Source of the DNA: Paraburkholderia tropica
GTDB lineage: Bacteria > Pseudomonadota > Gammaproteobacteria > Burkholderiales > Burkholderiaceae
Length of the DNA: 64,000 bases
Assembly (NCBI RefSeq): GCF_914484835.1
Contig: NZ_CAJZAR010000001.1
Span: 1 to 64,000, forward strand
Direction of reading: 5' to 3'
Part shown: in pieces, positions 62,686 to 64,000 of the stretch
Numbering within the stretch: position 1 is the stretch's first letter
Layout: each line of letters begins with the position of its first letter
Position numbers and translations under genes: made by a program
Notes under the pieces: generated by a model
Told to the model about the DNA's origin: nothing
Database searches by the model: none
What the model saw: only the letters and a program-made list of their open reading frames with translations

Positions 62686-63132
62686 ATGCTCAACGTAACG
62701 CCGCGCCACGCCGCCATGACCGCCAACGGCCTTCACACCACCTCGCGCCAGCTCGTCTACGCGCTGCCCATTCTGATGGGCGGCGTCGAGTACCTGTTGC
62801 GCGTCGCGCTCGGCCAGAGCGACAGCGACGCCTTCTTTCCCAGCTCGCTCGCCGCGGGCGGCATCGCCCTGTTCATCGCGTTGACGGATCTGACTTCGCT
62901 TTCGGCGCCGGAGTCCGGGGTCGTGTCCAGCCGCCGCAGCTGGCTCGATCAACGCCTCGCGCAAGCCGGCGTCTGGGCCGCTGTCGTGGGCACGGCCGGG
63001 TGGCTTTATCTTGTTTTAGCTTCCTTGAGCGAATCGGTAAAAGATGTCATTCCCTACCATCCATTCTGGTGGGCCATCGCCTACTATGGCGCAGGCGTAG
63101 TGCTGAACGAATGGAAAGCGAGAGCCGCATGA
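62686..63132 (+). CDS. Hypothetical integral membrane protein (148 residues)
   Basis: Three hydrophobic segments: LVYALPILMGGVEYLLRVAL (about 23-42), FPSSLAAGGIALFIALTDL (about 51-69), GVWAAVVGTAGWLYLVLASL (about 95-114) and a C-terminal HPFWWAIAYYGAGVVLNEWKA. I do not recognise a family. Start could also be ATG 62716 (MTANGLHTT). Its stop overlaps the next start by 4 nt, so the two products may act together. Confidence 0.7.
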   Translation: MLNVTPRHAAMTANGLHTTSRQLVYALPILMGGVEYLLRVALGQSDSDAFFPSSLAAGGIALFIALTDLTSLSAPESGVVSSRRSWLDQRLAQAGVWAAVVGTAGWLYLVLASLSESVKDVIPYHPFWWAIAYYGAGVVLNEWKARAA

Positions 63133-63485
63133 CCGACATTTTCCTGGGATACCTGAGAGAGTTTGGCGCCTTCGACACGTTGATGGCCGCCATCTGGCTG
63201 TTCGCGCGCGTCATGGGGCGCATCGCCGACTTCGACAAGGCCATCGCGCTGCGCGCGCGTCTCAAGCGCACGCTGTCCAGCGCCGATTCGCCAGCCAGCG
63301 CCGAACTCAAGATCCTGCTCGCGCAGCTCGACGAACTCGAAGGCGCCTACACGCTTTCGAAGGCCACGGGCGTCAAGCTTCGGCAAATCGCGCAGAGCCA
63401 TCGCGCCTACACGGCACGCCTGAGTGCTGCGCTGCCAAGCACGTTCCACGAAATCGTCGAGCGGCCGTTTGTCGTGACCAGCTAG
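63129..63485 (+). CDS. Hypothetical protein (118 residues), coupled to the membrane protein
   Basis: MTDIFLGYLREFGAFDTLMAAIWLFARVMGRIADFDKAIAL begins with an amphipathic helix that might sit on the membrane; the rest is soluble and helical (LKILLAQLDELEGAYTLSKATGVKLRQIAQSH). Start ATG overlaps the upstream TGA (ATGA), so translation is coupled. I do not recognise a family. Confidence 0.7.
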   Translation: MTDIFLGYLREFGAFDTLMAAIWLFARVMGRIADFDKAIALRARLKRTLSSADSPASAELKILLAQLDELEGAYTLSKATGVKLRQIAQSHRAYTARLSAALPSTFHEIVERPFVVTS

Positions 63486-63533
63486 TCCGCGCGGTCTTCA
63501 ATCCGGCAATCACGGAAAGCGGGGAATACAAAT

Positions 63534-63569
63534 AAAAAAGCCCCACGCGCATGCCACGCGTGAGGCTTT
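63534..63569 (-). terminator. Terminator of the ABC ATPase gene
   Basis: On minus: AAAGCC-T-CACGCG and CGCGTG-G-GGCTTT with one mismatch, then six T. Confidence 0.8.
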
Positions 63570-63620
63570 GCATCGGCGCAACTGCATCAGCTGGCAGCAG
63601 CGCCTTCGCAGCAGCACCGC

Positions 63621-64000
63621 TTAAGCGATGCGCTCCTCCGTCTTCGGATCGAACAGCACCGCCTTCGACACGTCGAACAGCAGGTCCATGTTGTTGAGCG
63701 GCTGCGGATTCGCGCCCGGGTGCACGCGGCTCACCACGCGCTTGCCGTTCACTTGCGCGAACACCAGCGTATCCGGGCCGGTCGGCTCGATCACGTCCAC
63801 CTTCACGGTGTGGCGTTGCAGTTCGTGGCCGTGGCCGTCGTGCGAGCTGCGCGCGTCGGTAATGCGCTCCGGGCGCAGACCCAGCACCACTTCCTGACCA
63901 ATGTAGCTGCGCAGCTTGTTCGCTTCGAACGGCAGGTTCAGCACATTGCGCGCCACGCCCGTGTCGAGTTCGAGGCCCACGCCCGAGCCCTGCTCCACCA
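63621..64000 (-). CDS. ABC sugar/glycerol-3-phosphate importer ATPase, C-terminal part (5' end outside window)
   Basis: The last ~126 residues of a UgpC/MalK-type ATPase. The visible part is the C-terminal TOBE/OB-fold regulatory domain: VVLGLRPERITDA, DVIEPTGPDTLVFAQVNGKRVVSRV, then DLLFDVSKAVLFDPKTEERIA. No Walker motifs are in view. Whether sugars or glycerol-3-phosphate are moved cannot be decided here; the adjacent permease genes are outside the window. Confidence 0.85.
   Translation of the reverse strand, partial: VEQGSGVGLELDTGVARNVLNLPFEANKLRSYIGQEVVLGLRPERITDARSSHDGHGHELQRHTVKVDVIEPTGPDTLVFAQVNGKRVVSRVHPGANPQPLNNMDLLFDVSKAVLFDPKTEERIA

Overview
The window is an ordinary-looking, GC-rich chromosomal segment from a betaproteobacterium of the Burkholderiaceae, most likely Burkholderia, Paraburkholderia or a close relative. 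This rests on the third-position GC bias (GCG, CGC, CTC codons), a typical Burkholderia-type trimeric porin, AceK, the bioA-bioF-bioD-bioB order, a MerR regulator of the LiuR type, DUF4136 and WXXGXW-repeat envelope proteins, and the spoT-rpoZ-gmk-yicC cluster. No insertion sequence, integrase, phage structural gene, toxin-antitoxin pair or CRISPR array is visible.

Layout. 1-6.1 kb: the 3' end of an amidase, dsbB, then a purine-salvage block on the plus strand: xdhC, an adenine/adenosine deaminase and guanine deaminase, all feeding xanthine. 6.1-11.4 kb: a DUF4136 lipoprotein (minus), pepN, fbp and tRNA-Thr(CGT). 11.4-17.4 kb: a TPR/glycosyltransferase-like protein, a 49-residue protein, a secreted chorismate mutase, a DEDDh exonuclease/GIY-YIG fusion, a cold-shock protein and a 67-residue protein. 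17.9-20.8 kb: a highly expressed porin, greB, two tandem tRNA-Arg(ACG) genes and a DUF2591-like protein. 21-25.5 kb (minus): yicC, gmk, rpoZ, spoT. 25.8-28.6 kb (plus): rph, rdgB, hemW, tRNA-Ser(TGA). 28.8-34.2 kb: small envelope proteins, a lipoprotein with a TonB-like C-terminus, an MHS-type transporter, waaC and a WXXGXW-repeat protein. 34.4-38.2 kb (minus): minC-minD-minE, a GNAT acetyltransferase and map. 38.4-42.3 kb: a small glycosyltransferase, tRNA-Ser(CGA), serS and rarA. 42.6-57 kb: cytX-like permease, bioAFDB, a secreted alpha/beta hydrolase, a YchJ-like protein, an SDR, a thiolase, aceK, a LiuR-like MerR regulator and an MBL-fold hydrolase. 57-64 kb: lolA, ftsK, trxB, an Smr-domain protein, two coupled unknown genes and the C-terminal end of a UgpC/MalK-type ABC ATPase.

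How the genes work together. The purine block deaminates adenine and guanine, and supplies the maturation factor for xanthine dehydrogenase. The four bio genes complete biotin synthesis from pimeloyl thioester and are translationally coupled. minCDE places the division septum, while ftsK (translocase), map and serS are housekeeping. The thiolase, aceK, LiuR-like regulator and MBL hydrolase suggest local acetyl-CoA/branched-chain catabolism with control of the glyoxylate branch point.

The most notable large-scale feature is that the trxB...ftsK-lolA-rarA-serS gene order known from E. coli is split here: lolA and rarA lie on the same strand but are separated by about 14.8 kb carrying the biotin and aceK genes. 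I found no convincing new defence or mobile system. The other observations are small: an unusual His/Cys-rich tail on BioB, short tandem repeats, palindromic candidate operators, a long leader in front of a transporter, a possible very short transcript downstream of trxB, and several uncharacterised small proteins.
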